Positions 7,418-14,809 of a stretch of DNA of 36,092 nucleotides are shown here, piece after piece. Each line of letters starts with the position of its first letter. Position 1 is the stretch's first letter. This DNA comes from an uncultured Clostridia bacterium (GTDB lineage: Bacteria; Bacillota; Clostridia; UBA1381), in NCBI GenBank assembly GCA_934476075.1, contig CAKSNH010000021.1, positions 1 to 36,092 of the forward strand, in the 5' to 3' direction. A program made the position numbers and the translations under genes. The notes under the pieces were generated by a model. That model saw only the letters and a list, made by a program, of their open reading frames with translations, had not been told where the DNA came from and did no database searches.

Positions 7418-7485
7418 AATTCCTTCTCCGGCTTTTATCGGTTCAATGACCAGTGACACAAGTATCACGTCCGCGAAAAGGAATT
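7418..7485 (-). repeat. Tandem RNA module, fourth copy (B)
   Basis: Sixty-eight nucleotides. P1 is AATTCCTTTTC/GAGAAGGAATT (11 bp). An unpaired G, CGG/CCG, P2 GTGATA-CTTG-TGTCAC and P3 GGT-CATTGA-ACC follow, with an A-rich joining strand before CCG. Confidence 0.85.
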
Positions 7486-7489
7486 TTTT

Positions 7490-7557
7490 AATTCCTCCTC
7501 CGGCTTTTAATGGTTCAATGACCGGTGGCACAAGTGTCACATCCGCGAAAAGGAACT
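7490..7557 (-). repeat. Tandem RNA module, third copy (C)
   Basis: Sixty-eight nucleotides. P1 is AGTTCCTTTTC/GAGGAGGAATT, fully paired on the minus strand using three G-U pairs but broken on the plus strand. P2 has one A-C mismatch; P3 is GGT-CATTGA-ACC. Confidence 0.85.
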
Positions 7558-7563
7558 CTTTTT

Positions 7564-7631
7564 AATTCCTTCTCCGGCAGTTGAGGGCTCAAAGGCCAGT
7601 GACATAAATGTCACGTCCGTGAAAAGGAATT
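7564..7631 (-). repeat. Tandem RNA module, second copy (D)
   Basis: Sixty-eight nucleotides. P1 as in copy B, with A at the unpaired position. P2 is GTGACA-TTTA-TGTCAC and P3 is GGC-CTTTGA-GCC, so the third P3 pair changes from T-A to C-G relative to copies A-C. Confidence 0.85.
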
Positions 7632-7635
7632 TTTC

Positions 7636-7708
7636 AATTTTGTTTCCGAACATAGACGCTCAAAGGCAAGGGAACAACAAACATTGCTCCGTTCGCGAAA
7701 CAAAACTT
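7636..7708 (-). repeat. Tandem RNA module, first copy (E), most divergent
   Basis: Seventy-three nucleotides. P1 is TTTTGTTTC/GAAACAAAA, completely different in sequence but still paired. An unpaired G is followed by CGAAC/GTTCG in place of CGG/CCG. P2 is GGAGCAA/TTGTTCC and P3 keeps the loop sequence TTTGA. This is strong compensatory change. Confidence 0.8.
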
Positions 7709-7785
7709 TTATAGAAAGACTGAATAAAACCGCCCTTGCGAATAAACCGCAGAACAGTAGATACATAAAACTCTCTATGGATAAT

Positions 7786-7814
7786 AGTATATATTATAAT
7801 CATTAAATTGTCAA
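7786..7814 (-). promoter_or_regulatory. Promoter of the tandem-module RNA
   Basis: TTGACA (7814-7809), 17-base spacer, TATACT (7791-7786). It lies about 100 bases after the ppa terminator and 78 bases before the first module. Confidence 0.75.
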
Positions 7815-7907
7815 TATTAAACTTTACCACAAACACGGTTTTTGTGTAGGCTTGTCAATGATGTATTGTCGACAAAGCTATATTTTTATAAACGGGCACA
7901 CAACAAA

Positions 7908-7935
7908 ACAGACAAACCTTTTGCGGTTTGTCTGT
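7908..7935 (-). terminator. Terminator of the ppa operon
   Basis: ACAGACAAACC (7935-7925) and GGTTTGTCTGT (7918-7908) form an 11-bp stem on the minus strand, followed by TTTGTTG. It separates ppa from the RNA gene downstream. Confidence 0.8.
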
Positions 7936-7946
7936 AACTAAATTTA

Positions 7947-8477
7947 TCAGCAATAATTATCTCTGTAAGCGGTCATGCAGTTTCTGATAATTTCCATGGC
8001 AACTTCTCTGCCCTCCGCCTCTTTAACGACAGTTTCCTTGCCCTCCAAAGATTTGTACACCGTGAAGAAATGTGAAATTTCATCAAATGTATGTGCAGGC
8101 AGCTGTGAAATATCGGTATATGATGTAAGCGACGGGTCTTGGAACGGAATTGCGATAATTTTTTCGTCCACCTTTTCATCGTCAATCATTTTGATAACGC
8201 CGATAGGATAACATCTTACCAAAGTCATCGGCACGATAGATTCCTGACATAGCACCAATACGTCAAGCGGGTCACCGTCAGCGGCGTATGTTCTCGGAAT
8301 AAATCCGTAATTTGCCGGATAGTGAGTTGAAGTATACAACACTCTGTCCATTATAAGCATACCTGTCTGCTTGTCCATTTCATATTTGTTTTTGCCGCCC
8401 TTCGGAATCTCTATTACCGCAATAAAATCTTCCGGCGAAATACGTTTCGGGCTTATGTCATGCCATATATTTGACAT
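7947..8477 (-). CDS. ppa: Inorganic pyrophosphatase, family I
   Basis: A 176-residue soluble enzyme that hydrolyses pyrophosphate to phosphate, pulling biosynthetic reactions forward. The family I signature DGDPLDVLV carries the Mg-binding aspartates; KYEMDKQTG and YPANYGFIP are also typical. The ATG at 8477 is chosen because AAGGAG sits eight bases upstream; an in-frame GTG nine bases earlier overlaps that site. Last gene of a four-gene minus-strand run. Confidence 0.95.
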   Translation of the reverse strand: MSNIWHDISPKRISPEDFIAVIEIPKGGKNKYEMDKQTGMLIMDRVLYTSTHYPANYGFIPRTYAADGDPLDVLVLCQESIVPMTLVRCYPIGVIKMIDDEKVDEKIIAIPFQDPSLTSYTDISQLPAHTFDEISHFFTVYKSLEGKETVVKEAEGREVAMEIIRNCMTAYRDNYC

Positions 8478-8489
8478 TTTAATCACTCC

Positions 8490-8972
8490 TTATCTGTAAT
8501 TTATAACATCGGCTTTTAGCTTGCCGTTTTCAATCTCGATTATTCCGTAGGTACTGCCGTATTTTATGCTGCCCGGATTTAACATCATAATTCCGTGGCT
8601 AATCGCACAAAACGGGATATGCGTATGTCCGAAAACCGCTATTTCCGCTCCGACGCTTTTTGCCTTTTCGGCAAGAGTTTCATATTCACGCTCCATCTCT
8701 GCTTTAACACGATAATTGTGTCCGTGAGTTAAGAATATCTTGTGCCCGTCGGCATCTATTTCAAGCTCATACGGTACGCTTTTTGAAAAATTATTGTTCC
8801 CCTGTACATAATATATCGGCACATCGGGGAAAATGTAGGTTAAATCCTCGCAGTCCTCGTTGCAGTCACCTGCATGGAGCACCATGTCCAAACCGAATTT
8901 TTTAAATTTATTTATCAGTATGATACAATCATCAGTGCTGTTATGAGTATCCGAAAAAACTAATATACGCAT
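8490..8972 (-). CDS. YfcE/MJ0936-type metallophosphoesterase
   Basis: A 160-residue calcineurin-like phosphodiesterase. Metal-binding motifs are SDTHN near the N-terminus, HAGDCNED, GNNN, THGHNY and FGHTHIP. Members hydrolyse phosphodiesters in vitro with Mn, and the physiological substrate is generally unknown. The start at 8972 (MRILVFSDTH) is preferred over one at 9005 because the motif begins there and AAAGAGG precedes it. It follows the nif3-like gene by 13 bases and precedes ppa by 12. Confidence 0.9.
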   Translation of the reverse strand: MRILVFSDTHNSTDDCIILINKFKKFGLDMVLHAGDCNEDCEDLTYIFPDVPIYYVQGNNNFSKSVPYELEIDADGHKIFLTHGHNYRVKAEMEREYETLAEKAKSVGAEIAVFGHTHIPFCAISHGIMMLNPGSIKYGSTYGIIEIENGKLKADVINYR

Positions 8973-8985
8973 AAAAACCTCTTTA

Positions 8986-9780
8986 TCAAATAGTTTTAAA
9001 AACACATTGCTGTTTGCTTTTTATTATTTCCACGTTCTGCTTTTTTAATTTATCCGCAAGAATATTTTCAAAGAAAGATATTACCGATTTTTCGGTTTCA
9101 AAATGGCCCGCATCAATAATGCACAATCCACGCTCTACCGCATTTATTGCGTCATGATACTTAACATCGCCCGTAATAAGTACGTCCGCACCCTGTGCGA
9201 TAGCGTCATCGACATAATCCATACCGCTGCCCGTCACAACCGCAACCTTATGTATATCGGTTTTAGGCTTGCCGGCAATTCGGACAAAATCCGTTTTAAG
9301 TGCTTTTTTCACATATTCCGCAAGCGATTCGAGCGAAATAGCCATAGCAAAAGGCAGTGCACCGATAATACCGATTCCCACATTTTTATCTTTTTCATGC
9401 TCAACAAGCACCTTTTTATCGGCAAGATTCAATGCTTTTGCGACAATGTAATTTAAACCCTTTGTGTAAAAATCCACATTGGTGTGCATGGCACATAGGT
9501 TTATTTTGTTTTCGGTAAGCTTTAAAACAATTTTTCCGTCATATGTGTTCGGAGTAATCTTATTAATTTTTGAAAACATCAGCGGATGATGAGTGATAAT
9601 AAGTTCTGCTTTGTTTTGCAGAGCCTCGTTCACAACCGATGTGACAGGGTCTACCGCAAGCAACACTTTACGGACTGTCGATTTTTCGTTCCCCACCAAA
9701 AGTCCGACGTTATCCCAACTTTCCGCCCATTCCGCAGGACATTTTTCATTTATTATGTCTATAATTTCTTTAACGTTCAT
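8986..9780 (-). CDS. Nif3-like dinuclear metal protein (YqfO family)
   Basis: A 264-residue member of the widely conserved NIF3 family (annotated in places as GTP cyclohydrolase 1 type 2 homologue). Metal ligands appear in THHPLMF and MHTNVDF, and in the C-terminal GHFETE. The usual N-terminus ESWDNVGLLVG is present. There is no PII-like insertion, so this is the short form. The biochemical role is unsettled in the family. In many Bacillota it follows trmK, which is not the case here. Confidence 0.88.
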   Translation of the reverse strand: MNVKEIIDIINEKCPAEWAESWDNVGLLVGNEKSTVRKVLLAVDPVTSVVNEALQNKAELIITHHPLMFSKINKITPNTYDGKIVLKLTENKINLCAMHTNVDFYTKGLNYIVAKALNLADKKVLVEHEKDKNVGIGIIGALPFAMAISLESLAEYVKKALKTDFVRIAGKPKTDIHKVAVVTGSGMDYVDDAIAQGADVLITGDVKYHDAINAVERGLCIIDAGHFETEKSVISFFENILADKLKKQNVEIIKSKQQCVFKTI

Positions 9781-9832
9781 TAATTTGTCTTGTCCGTCCT
9801 TTCTTATAATTCCCCCAATAGTTACATACTAT

Positions 9833-9861
9833 ATTGTATCACATATAAGACGGCGGTGCAA
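9833..9861 (-). promoter_or_regulatory. Promoter of the nif3-yfcE-ppa run
   Basis: TTGCAC (9861-9856), 17-base spacer, TACAAT (9838-9833), in the 95-base gap after the flavoprotein gene. Confidence 0.65.
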
Positions 9862-9875
9862 TGATAAATCACAAT

Positions 9876-10451
9876 TTATAGACTGTTGCAGAACATCTCC
9901 GCTTTTTCGATTAATTGTTCTTTGCACCTGTTTTGCTTGTCAACGGGCATACTTGCCCACATTTTTCCCCATACAACCATTGACAGGGCGTGCACACGGC
10001 GGATACCCAGGTTTACGAATACCGATGAAAAATTGGCAAGCGGAGGCACTATATCCTTTTTCGGTGTAATCGAAATGACCAGTGCAGACTTAATCTTTTC
10101 GCTCTCCTGTTCGTATATACGCAGGTTTTGCGTAAAGTGATTTAAAAATGATTTTATGTGTCCGTCCTCGGAAAGCGAAAATACCGATGCACATATTATC
10201 AGTGCGTCCGCATTTTTCATGCTTTGTATAATCTCATGAATTTCGGCGGCAAACCGGCATTTGTCCTCTGTATAGTAGCTGTCGTCATATATGCACTCAT
10301 AACAGTTGCGGCACAGATACGGCACGTCATTCGGAAGATAATATTCACGAAAATTTGCATCAATGCGTTCGTTTATCGCATTTTTTACAATGTCCATAGC
10401 TTTGTCGGAATTATTGTTAAGTTCATTCCCGTGTATTACTAGAATATTCAT
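9876..10451 (-). CDS. Flavodoxin-like NAD(P)H-dependent oxidoreductase
   Basis: A 191-residue protein with a flavodoxin fold. The N-terminal NILVIHGNELNNNSDKA corresponds to the FMN phosphate-binding loop. A cysteine cluster (CRNCYEC about 50 residues in, then a further Cys after DDSYYTED) resembles the CxxCxxC arrangement of iron-sulfur flavoproteins and related FMN reductases. The ATG at 10451 is chosen because AGGGGGT precedes it; an in-frame ATG at 10505 has no site. Substrate cannot be predicted. It is divergent from pstS. Confidence 0.7.
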   Translation of the reverse strand: MNILVIHGNELNNNSDKAMDIVKNAINERIDANFREYYLPNDVPYLCRNCYECIYDDSYYTEDKCRFAAEIHEIIQSMKNADALIICASVFSLSEDGHIKSFLNHFTQNLRIYEQESEKIKSALVISITPKKDIVPPLANFSSVFVNLGIRRVHALSMVVWGKMWASMPVDKQNRCKEQLIEKAEMFCNSL

Positions 10452-10578
10452 ATTTTTACCCCCTATATCATAACATAAATCGGATTTATACAATTTGTTA
10501 TCCATGTATTACTTATATTATATATGTAAATACTTTATATATCAACTTAAATATAGATTTTGTAATAAAATCAAAATA

Positions 10579-10600
10579 TTTTACACACATTTTACACATT
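10579..10600 (+). promoter_or_regulatory. Pho-box-like direct repeat upstream of pstS
   Basis: Two 11-base direct repeats, TTTTACACACA (10579-10589) and TTTTACACATT (10590-10600). Their spacing and TTTACA core match PhoP boxes of Bacillota. They sit 28 bases before a TATAAT, where an activator would replace the weak -35. Confidence 0.6.
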
Positions 10601-10627
10601 GAATATTTAAAGCAAATAAGTGCTATA

Positions 10628-10633
10628 TATAAT
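10628..10633 (+). promoter_or_regulatory. -10 element of the pst operon promoter
   Basis: TATAAT with no good -35 at the normal distance, consistent with dependence on PhoP bound at 10579-10600. The pstS ATG is 61 bases downstream. Confidence 0.55.
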
Positions 10634-10693
10634 GTGCATTGTAAGCTTATAGAAAACAAATAAACAAGCGTATAAAAAAAGGAGAAAATAAAA

Positions 10694-11578
10694 ATGAAAA
10701 TTTCTAAATTATTAAAGATGGCGGCAATCAGTACATTATTAATTGCATCACTTGCAGGCTGCGGAGCAAATTCGGGAAACACTAATTCAGCAGACGGCGG
10801 AAAGTCATTGTCGGGAAGCGAAATCACGGTTATCTCCCGTGAGGCTAATTCGGGTACAAGAGGTGCGTTTGACGAGCTTATGAATATCGTTGTGAAAGAC
10901 GGCGACAAAACAGTAGATAAATTATATCCGGAGGCAGTGTTGGTTGACTCAACAGACGCAGTTACATCAAAGGTTGAAGTTGATAAGTACGCAATCGGCT
11001 ACACATCGCTTGGTGCGGTTACAGATGCGGTTAAGGCAATCAAGGTTGACAATATCGCCGCAACTGCCGAAAACGTTAAAAACGGAACTTACAAAATTTC
11101 ACGTCCGTTTGTTTTGGCAGTACCAAACAATGCAAGCGACACTGCAAAAGATTTCATTAAATATGTAACAAGTGCAGACGCACAAAAGACAGTAAGCGAA
11201 AAAGGCTACATTCCTCTTGACACAACCGAAACTTATCAAGTATCAGGTGCGACAGGCAAATTGACATTATCCGGTTCTACATCGGTTGAAAAACTGATTG
11301 AAAAGCTGAAAGAGAATTACATCGCACTAAACCCTAACGTAACAATCGAAATCACATATTCGGGTTCATCGGCAGGTATCAAGGACGTTACGGAAGGCAA
11401 GGTTGACCTAGGTATGTCATCGAGAGCATTGAAACAGGAAGAAAAAGCGACATTGACCGAAACAGTATTCGCACATGACGGTATTGCGGTTATCGTAAAC
11501 AAGGATAATCCGGTTGACGGCTTGACATCAGATGAAATCAATTCAATCTTCACAGGCGAAACCCGTGAATGGAAATAA
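10694..11578 (+). CDS. pstS: Phosphate-binding lipoprotein PstS
   Basis: A 294-residue substrate-binding protein of the high-affinity phosphate ABC transporter. The signal peptide ends in lipobox LAGC with the lipidated Cys at 23. Phosphate-contact motifs SREANSGTRGAFDEL and, in the second half, LSGSTSVEKL and YSGSSAGIKDV are seen. The two halves look like re-ordered lobes, with a T-x-S-G-S-T block in the middle, as in the PstS type of many Clostridia. AAAGGAG precedes the ATG, and pstC follows 18 bases after the stop. Confidence 0.92.
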   Translation: MKISKLLKMAAISTLLIASLAGCGANSGNTNSADGGKSLSGSEITVISREANSGTRGAFDELMNIVVKDGDKTVDKLYPEAVLVDSTDAVTSKVEVDKYAIGYTSLGAVTDAVKAIKVDNIAATAENVKNGTYKISRPFVLAVPNNASDTAKDFIKYVTSADAQKTVSEKGYIPLDTTETYQVSGATGKLTLSGSTSVEKLIEKLKENYIALNPNVTIEITYSGSSAGIKDVTEGKVDLGMSSRALKQEEKATLTETVFAHDGIAVIVNKDNPVDGLTSDEINSIFTGETREWK

Positions 11579-11596
11579 TCGAAAGGATAATGTGAT

Positions 11597-12445
11597 ATGG
11601 AACGTTTAAGCAAAATATTGTTTTTCATATCTTCACTTGTATCCGTTGCGGCAGTATTGCTGATATGTCTGTTTATCTTTAACGGTGCTGTTCCCGCCGT
11701 TAAAGATATCGGACTTTTCAAGTTTATATCGGGTACACAGTGGAAACCTAACAGTGACCCTCAGCAATTCGGTATTTTATACATGATTATCGGCAGTATC
11801 TATGTAAGTGCCGGAGCAATTATACTGGGTGTGCCGATAGGCATTTTTGCGGCGGTATTTCTGGCTAAGTTCTGTCCGAAAAAGATTTACACAGTAATAT
11901 CTCAGGCAGTTATGCTGCTTTCGGGCATACCGTCTATTATATACGGCTTTTTCGGCATGATGCTTATTGTACCTTTTATTGCGAACCATTTCAAGGGCAA
12001 CGGAAACAGTCTGCTTGCGGCATCTATCGTGCTTGCGATAATGATTTTGCCGACTATTATAACCATCAGCGAAAACGCACTCCGTGCATTGCCCAATTCG
12101 TACTATGAGGGTGCACTGGCACTCGGTGCGACAAAAGAGGAGGCAGTATTTAAGGTAATGCTTCCGGCGGCAAAGAGCGGTATTGTGACAGGAGTAGTGC
12201 TTGGTATCGGACGTGCAATCGGTGAAACCATTGCGGTGGGTATGGTAGCCGGAAACTCAAACATTCTGCCGACATCAATATTCAAGTCGGTGCGTACGCT
12301 TACGGTAAACATTGTATCGGAAATGGGATACGCAAGCGGACTTCACTATGACGCATTAATCGCAACGGGAGCGGTATTGTTCGTATTCATATTGATACTT
12401 AATATATTGCTTGGACTGCTTTCTAAGGAGCGTGATAAAGCATGA
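11597..12445 (+). CDS. pstC: Phosphate ABC transporter permease PstC
   Basis: A 282-residue inner-membrane permease. It has an N-terminal hydrophobic segment (about 8-30) and a BPD-type transport domain with several more segments. The cytoplasmic EAA-like loop is ALALGATKEEAVFKVMLPAAKSGI, given here as positions about 173-196. It overlaps pstA by four bases (ATGA), showing tight coupling. Confidence 0.93.
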   Translation: MERLSKILFFISSLVSVAAVLLICLFIFNGAVPAVKDIGLFKFISGTQWKPNSDPQQFGILYMIIGSIYVSAGAIILGVPIGIFAAVFLAKFCPKKIYTVISQAVMLLSGIPSIIYGFFGMMLIVPFIANHFKGNGNSLLAASIVLAIMILPTIITISENALRALPNSYYEGALALGATKEEAVFKVMLPAAKSGIVTGVVLGIGRAIGETIAVGMVAGNSNILPTSIFKSVRTLTVNIVSEMGYASGLHYDALIATGAVLFVFILILNILLGLLSKERDKA

Positions 12446-13275
12446 GAAAAATAACATCGTCAATACTTCGTGTTTTAACATATTTATCTATCGTACTTAC
12501 AGTAGGCATGATGGCGGTAATTGTAGTATATATTTTCGCCGGCGGACTCGGACACATCACGCCGCAGCTTTTGTTCGGCGATTATTCATCGGATAATCCG
12601 TCAATGAAATTTGCAATAATCACAACCATTGTTTTAGTACTGGTATCGCTGATAATAGCAGTGCCTATCGGGGTTGGGTGTGCGATATATCTTACCGAGT
12701 ATGCGAAAAAGGGCAGCAAATTGGTGCGTATTATACGTCTGGCAACAGAAACCCTTGCCGGTATTCCGTCAATTATATACGGTCTTTTCGGAGCGTTGTT
12801 CTTCGGAACGGCACTGCATTTGGGATATTCAATGCTGACAGGTATATTTACAATATCAATCATGGTTTTGCCTACGATTATCCGTACATCGGAGGAGGCT
12901 ATACGGGGCGTACCCGACTTGTATCGTGAGGGCAGCTTCGGTTTGGGAGCGGGCAAGCTCCGCACTATTATGAGAATAGTTCTGCCGAGTGCCGCAAACG
13001 GTATCTTCTCGGCAATCATGCTCAGCGTGGGACGTATGGTCGGCGAAACGGCAGCGTTGATATTCACACTCGGAAGTGTGGCACAGATGCCGAAATCACT
13101 TTTGGACAGCAGCCGTACTTTGGCGGTGCATATGTATATATCCACCCGTGACGGCGGTATGGCAGGACGAAACGTAGCATTCGCAACGGGTGCGGTGCTG
13201 ATTATTATAGTGGTGGCTATAAATATATTTACGTTATACCTAAGCAGAAAGGCAGGAAAAATGAATGAAGTTTGA
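12442..13275 (+). CDS. pstA: Phosphate ABC transporter permease PstA
   Basis: A 277-residue partner permease with six probable membrane segments and an EAA loop around SFGLGAGKLRTIMRIVLPSA. It overlaps pstC by four bases and pstB by eleven, so pstC-A-B form one translationally coupled block. Confidence 0.93.
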   Translation: MRKITSSILRVLTYLSIVLTVGMMAVIVVYIFAGGLGHITPQLLFGDYSSDNPSMKFAIITTIVLVLVSLIIAVPIGVGCAIYLTEYAKKGSKLVRIIRLATETLAGIPSIIYGLFGALFFGTALHLGYSMLTGIFTISIMVLPTIIRTSEEAIRGVPDLYREGSFGLGAGKLRTIMRIVLPSAANGIFSAIMLSVGRMVGETAALIFTLGSVAQMPKSLLDSSRTLAVHMYISTRDGGMAGRNVAFATGAVLIIIVVAINIFTLYLSRKAGKMNEV

Positions 13276-14011
13276 GATTAAAGATTTAGTGCTTCACTAC
13301 GATAAGTTCAAAGCGTTAAAATCTATAAATATGGATATAAAAGAAAATGAAATTACTGCTTTTATCGGTCCGTCGGGCTGCGGTAAATCCACATTGTTAA
13401 AATGTCTTAACAGAATGAACGATTTGGTCGAAAAATGCAGAATAGACGGTACGGTCTTGCTTGACGGCGAGGATATATATGCAAATATTGACGTGAACGA
13501 ACTTCGCCGCCGTGTCGGAATGGTGTTCCAAAAACCAAACCCGTTCCCGATGAGCATATACGATAATATTGCCTACGGCCCTCGCACACACGGGATAAAG
13601 GCAAAAGCAAAGCTTGACGAAATTGTGGAAACAAGCCTGAAACAGGCGGCTATCTGGGACGAAGTAAAGGACAGACTTAAAAAGAGTGCGTTGTCATTGT
13701 CGGGCGGTCAGCAGCAGAGAATATGTATCGCAAGAGCACTGGCGGTCAATCCCGAAGTACTTTTGATGGACGAACCGACAAGTGCCCTAGACCCTATCTC
13801 GACAACCAAAATCGAAGATTTGATGACGGAACTGCACGATAAGTACACAATAGTGATTGTAACCCACAATATGCAGCAGGCGGCTCGTATATCGGATAAG
13901 ACCGCATTTTTCCTGCACGGCGAGGTTGTAGAGTTTGACAATACAATGGATTTGTTTGCACATCCGAAAAATCAGAAAACAGAGGATTATATAACAGGGA
14001 GGTTTGGATAA
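13265..14011 (+). CDS. pstB: Phosphate ABC transporter ATPase PstB
   Basis: A 248-residue ATPase. Walker A is GPSGCGKST at 35-43, the signature is LSGGQQQR, Walker B is LLMDEPTSALD and the switch His lies in VTHNMQQA. The motif FQKPNPFPMSIYDN is characteristic of PstB. The start inside pstA fits coupled translation. Confidence 0.96.
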   Translation: MKFEIKDLVLHYDKFKALKSINMDIKENEITAFIGPSGCGKSTLLKCLNRMNDLVEKCRIDGTVLLDGEDIYANIDVNELRRRVGMVFQKPNPFPMSIYDNIAYGPRTHGIKAKAKLDEIVETSLKQAAIWDEVKDRLKKSALSLSGGQQQRICIARALAVNPEVLLMDEPTSALDPISTTKIEDLMTELHDKYTIVIVTHNMQQAARISDKTAFFLHGEVVEFDNTMDLFAHPKNQKTEDYITGRFG

Positions 14012-14012
14012 T

Positions 14013-14666
14013 ATGCGAAATAAATTCGACAGAGAAATGGAAGAACTGAGCAATGATGTAAAAAAGATGGGTGCATTTATCGAGGAAGCAATTTCAAAAT
14101 CTATGCAGGCACTTAAAACAAATGATAAAGAGCTTGCAAAAGCCGTATATCAAAATGACCATGTGGCGAACGATTTGGAGTTGACAATCGAGAAAAAATC
14201 GCTTAGAATTTTATTATCGGAGCAGCCTGTCGCAAAGGACTTGCGTATGATTTCCACCGCACTGAAAATGATTACCGACATGGAGCGTATATGCGACCAG
14301 GCGGCGGATATTGCGGAAATTATCATCAGTTTTAAAAATGATAAAAATTATTTGCCGAAACCGCTATACCAAATGGCGGAAAAGTGTGTTATAATGGTAA
14401 ATAAGTCGATAGACGCTTTCCTTACCGAGGATATGGAACTTTCACAGGCGGTTATCGAATCCGATGACGAAATAGACAAACTGTTTGAGGAAGTTAAGGC
14501 TGATTTGGTAACTGAAATTGTCAAAGACCCGAAGGATTCGTCGCAGTTTATCGATTATCTGATTATCGCCAAATATTTGGAGCGTATAGGCGACCACGCA
14601 CAAAATATTGCAGAATGGGTTATATTCTCGATAACGGGCAAGCACAAGGATAAACGAATATTATAA
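14013..14666 (+). CDS. phoU: Phosphate signalling protein PhoU
   Basis: A 217-residue, all-helical protein made of two similar three-helix halves. Metal-contact motifs are seen as DMERICDQAADIAE in the first half and LERIGDHAQNIAE in the second. PhoU links Pst transport activity to PhoR signalling. The ATG at 14013 is preferred over an in-frame TTG at 14004 because GGGAGG lies nine bases upstream; it starts one base after the pstB stop. Confidence 0.94.
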   Translation: MRNKFDREMEELSNDVKKMGAFIEEAISKSMQALKTNDKELAKAVYQNDHVANDLELTIEKKSLRILLSEQPVAKDLRMISTALKMITDMERICDQAADIAEIIISFKNDKNYLPKPLYQMAEKCVIMVNKSIDAFLTEDMELSQAVIESDDEIDKLFEEVKADLVTEIVKDPKDSSQFIDYLIIAKYLERIGDHAQNIAEWVIFSITGKHKDKRIL

Positions 14667-14677
14667 CAGCAAAACTT

Positions 14678-14766
14678 CTGATAAAAACACTGCTTGCAAG
14701 CGTAGGAATAATGTAGCATTTTTGATTTTTCGTCATTGCGTAACACGCAATTTCCTACAAATTAAT
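14678..14766. repeat. Dispersed structured element, copy 1
   Basis: About 89 bases that align end to end with 35848-35935. Folding elements are GCT-TGCA-AGC, then GTAGGAA (14702-14708) pairing with TTTCCTAC (14751-14758), enclosing ATTGCG-TAACA-CGCAAT. It sits between phoU and the regulator gene. See the other copy for the matching base changes. The transcribed strand is unknown. Confidence 0.7.
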
Positions 14767-14771
14767 AAAAT

Positions 14772-14793
14772 AGGGGCATTTTAAAGCCCCTTT
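14772..14793 (+). terminator. Possible weak terminator between phoU and the response regulator
   Basis: AGGGGC (14772-14777) pairs with GCCCCT (14786-14791), followed by a few T only. It may reduce rather than stop transcription from the pst genes into the two-component genes. Confidence 0.35.
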
Positions 14794-14809
14794 AAACGAG
14801 GTGATTAAA

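Larger units (their letters stand above)
7247..7779 (-). ncRNA. Putative non-coding RNA built from five tandem three-way-junction modules
   Basis: A region of about 530 nt between ppa and the lysine riboswitch with no plausible coding frame. It has its own consensus promoter (7786-7814), five modules at a 72-74 nt period and a terminator-like 3' element. All five modules fold alike on the minus strand: long P1, one bulged purine, short P1b, hairpin P2, and hairpin P3 with a conserved six-base loop (C-A/T-T-C/T-G-A). Base changes preserve pairing in P1, P1b, P2 and P3. I do not recognise it as a known riboswitch or RNA family. The strand is inferred from the promoter and from G-U pairs that exist only on the minus strand. 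Whether it acts in trans or as a processed RNA is unknown. Confidence 0.65.

Noticed and set aside
7346..7708. CRISPR array
   Set aside because: The repeats are contiguous 68-73 nt units with internal structure and no unique spacers, and no cas genes are present.
7247..7708. Type III toxin-antitoxin RNA (ToxI-like tandem repeats before a toxin gene)
   Set aside because: Those repeats are much shorter, and the gene downstream on the same strand is asd behind a lysine riboswitch; no ToxN-like nuclease is near.
7346..7708. CsrB-like protein-sponge RNA based on repeated GGA
   Set aside because: GGA triplets recur in each module, but they lie within or beside paired stems and not in hairpin loops, as CsrA would need.
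10513..10908. 131-codon minus-strand ORF at the pstS start
   Set aside because: It is antisense to the pstS promoter and signal peptide; pstS is clear on the plus strand.
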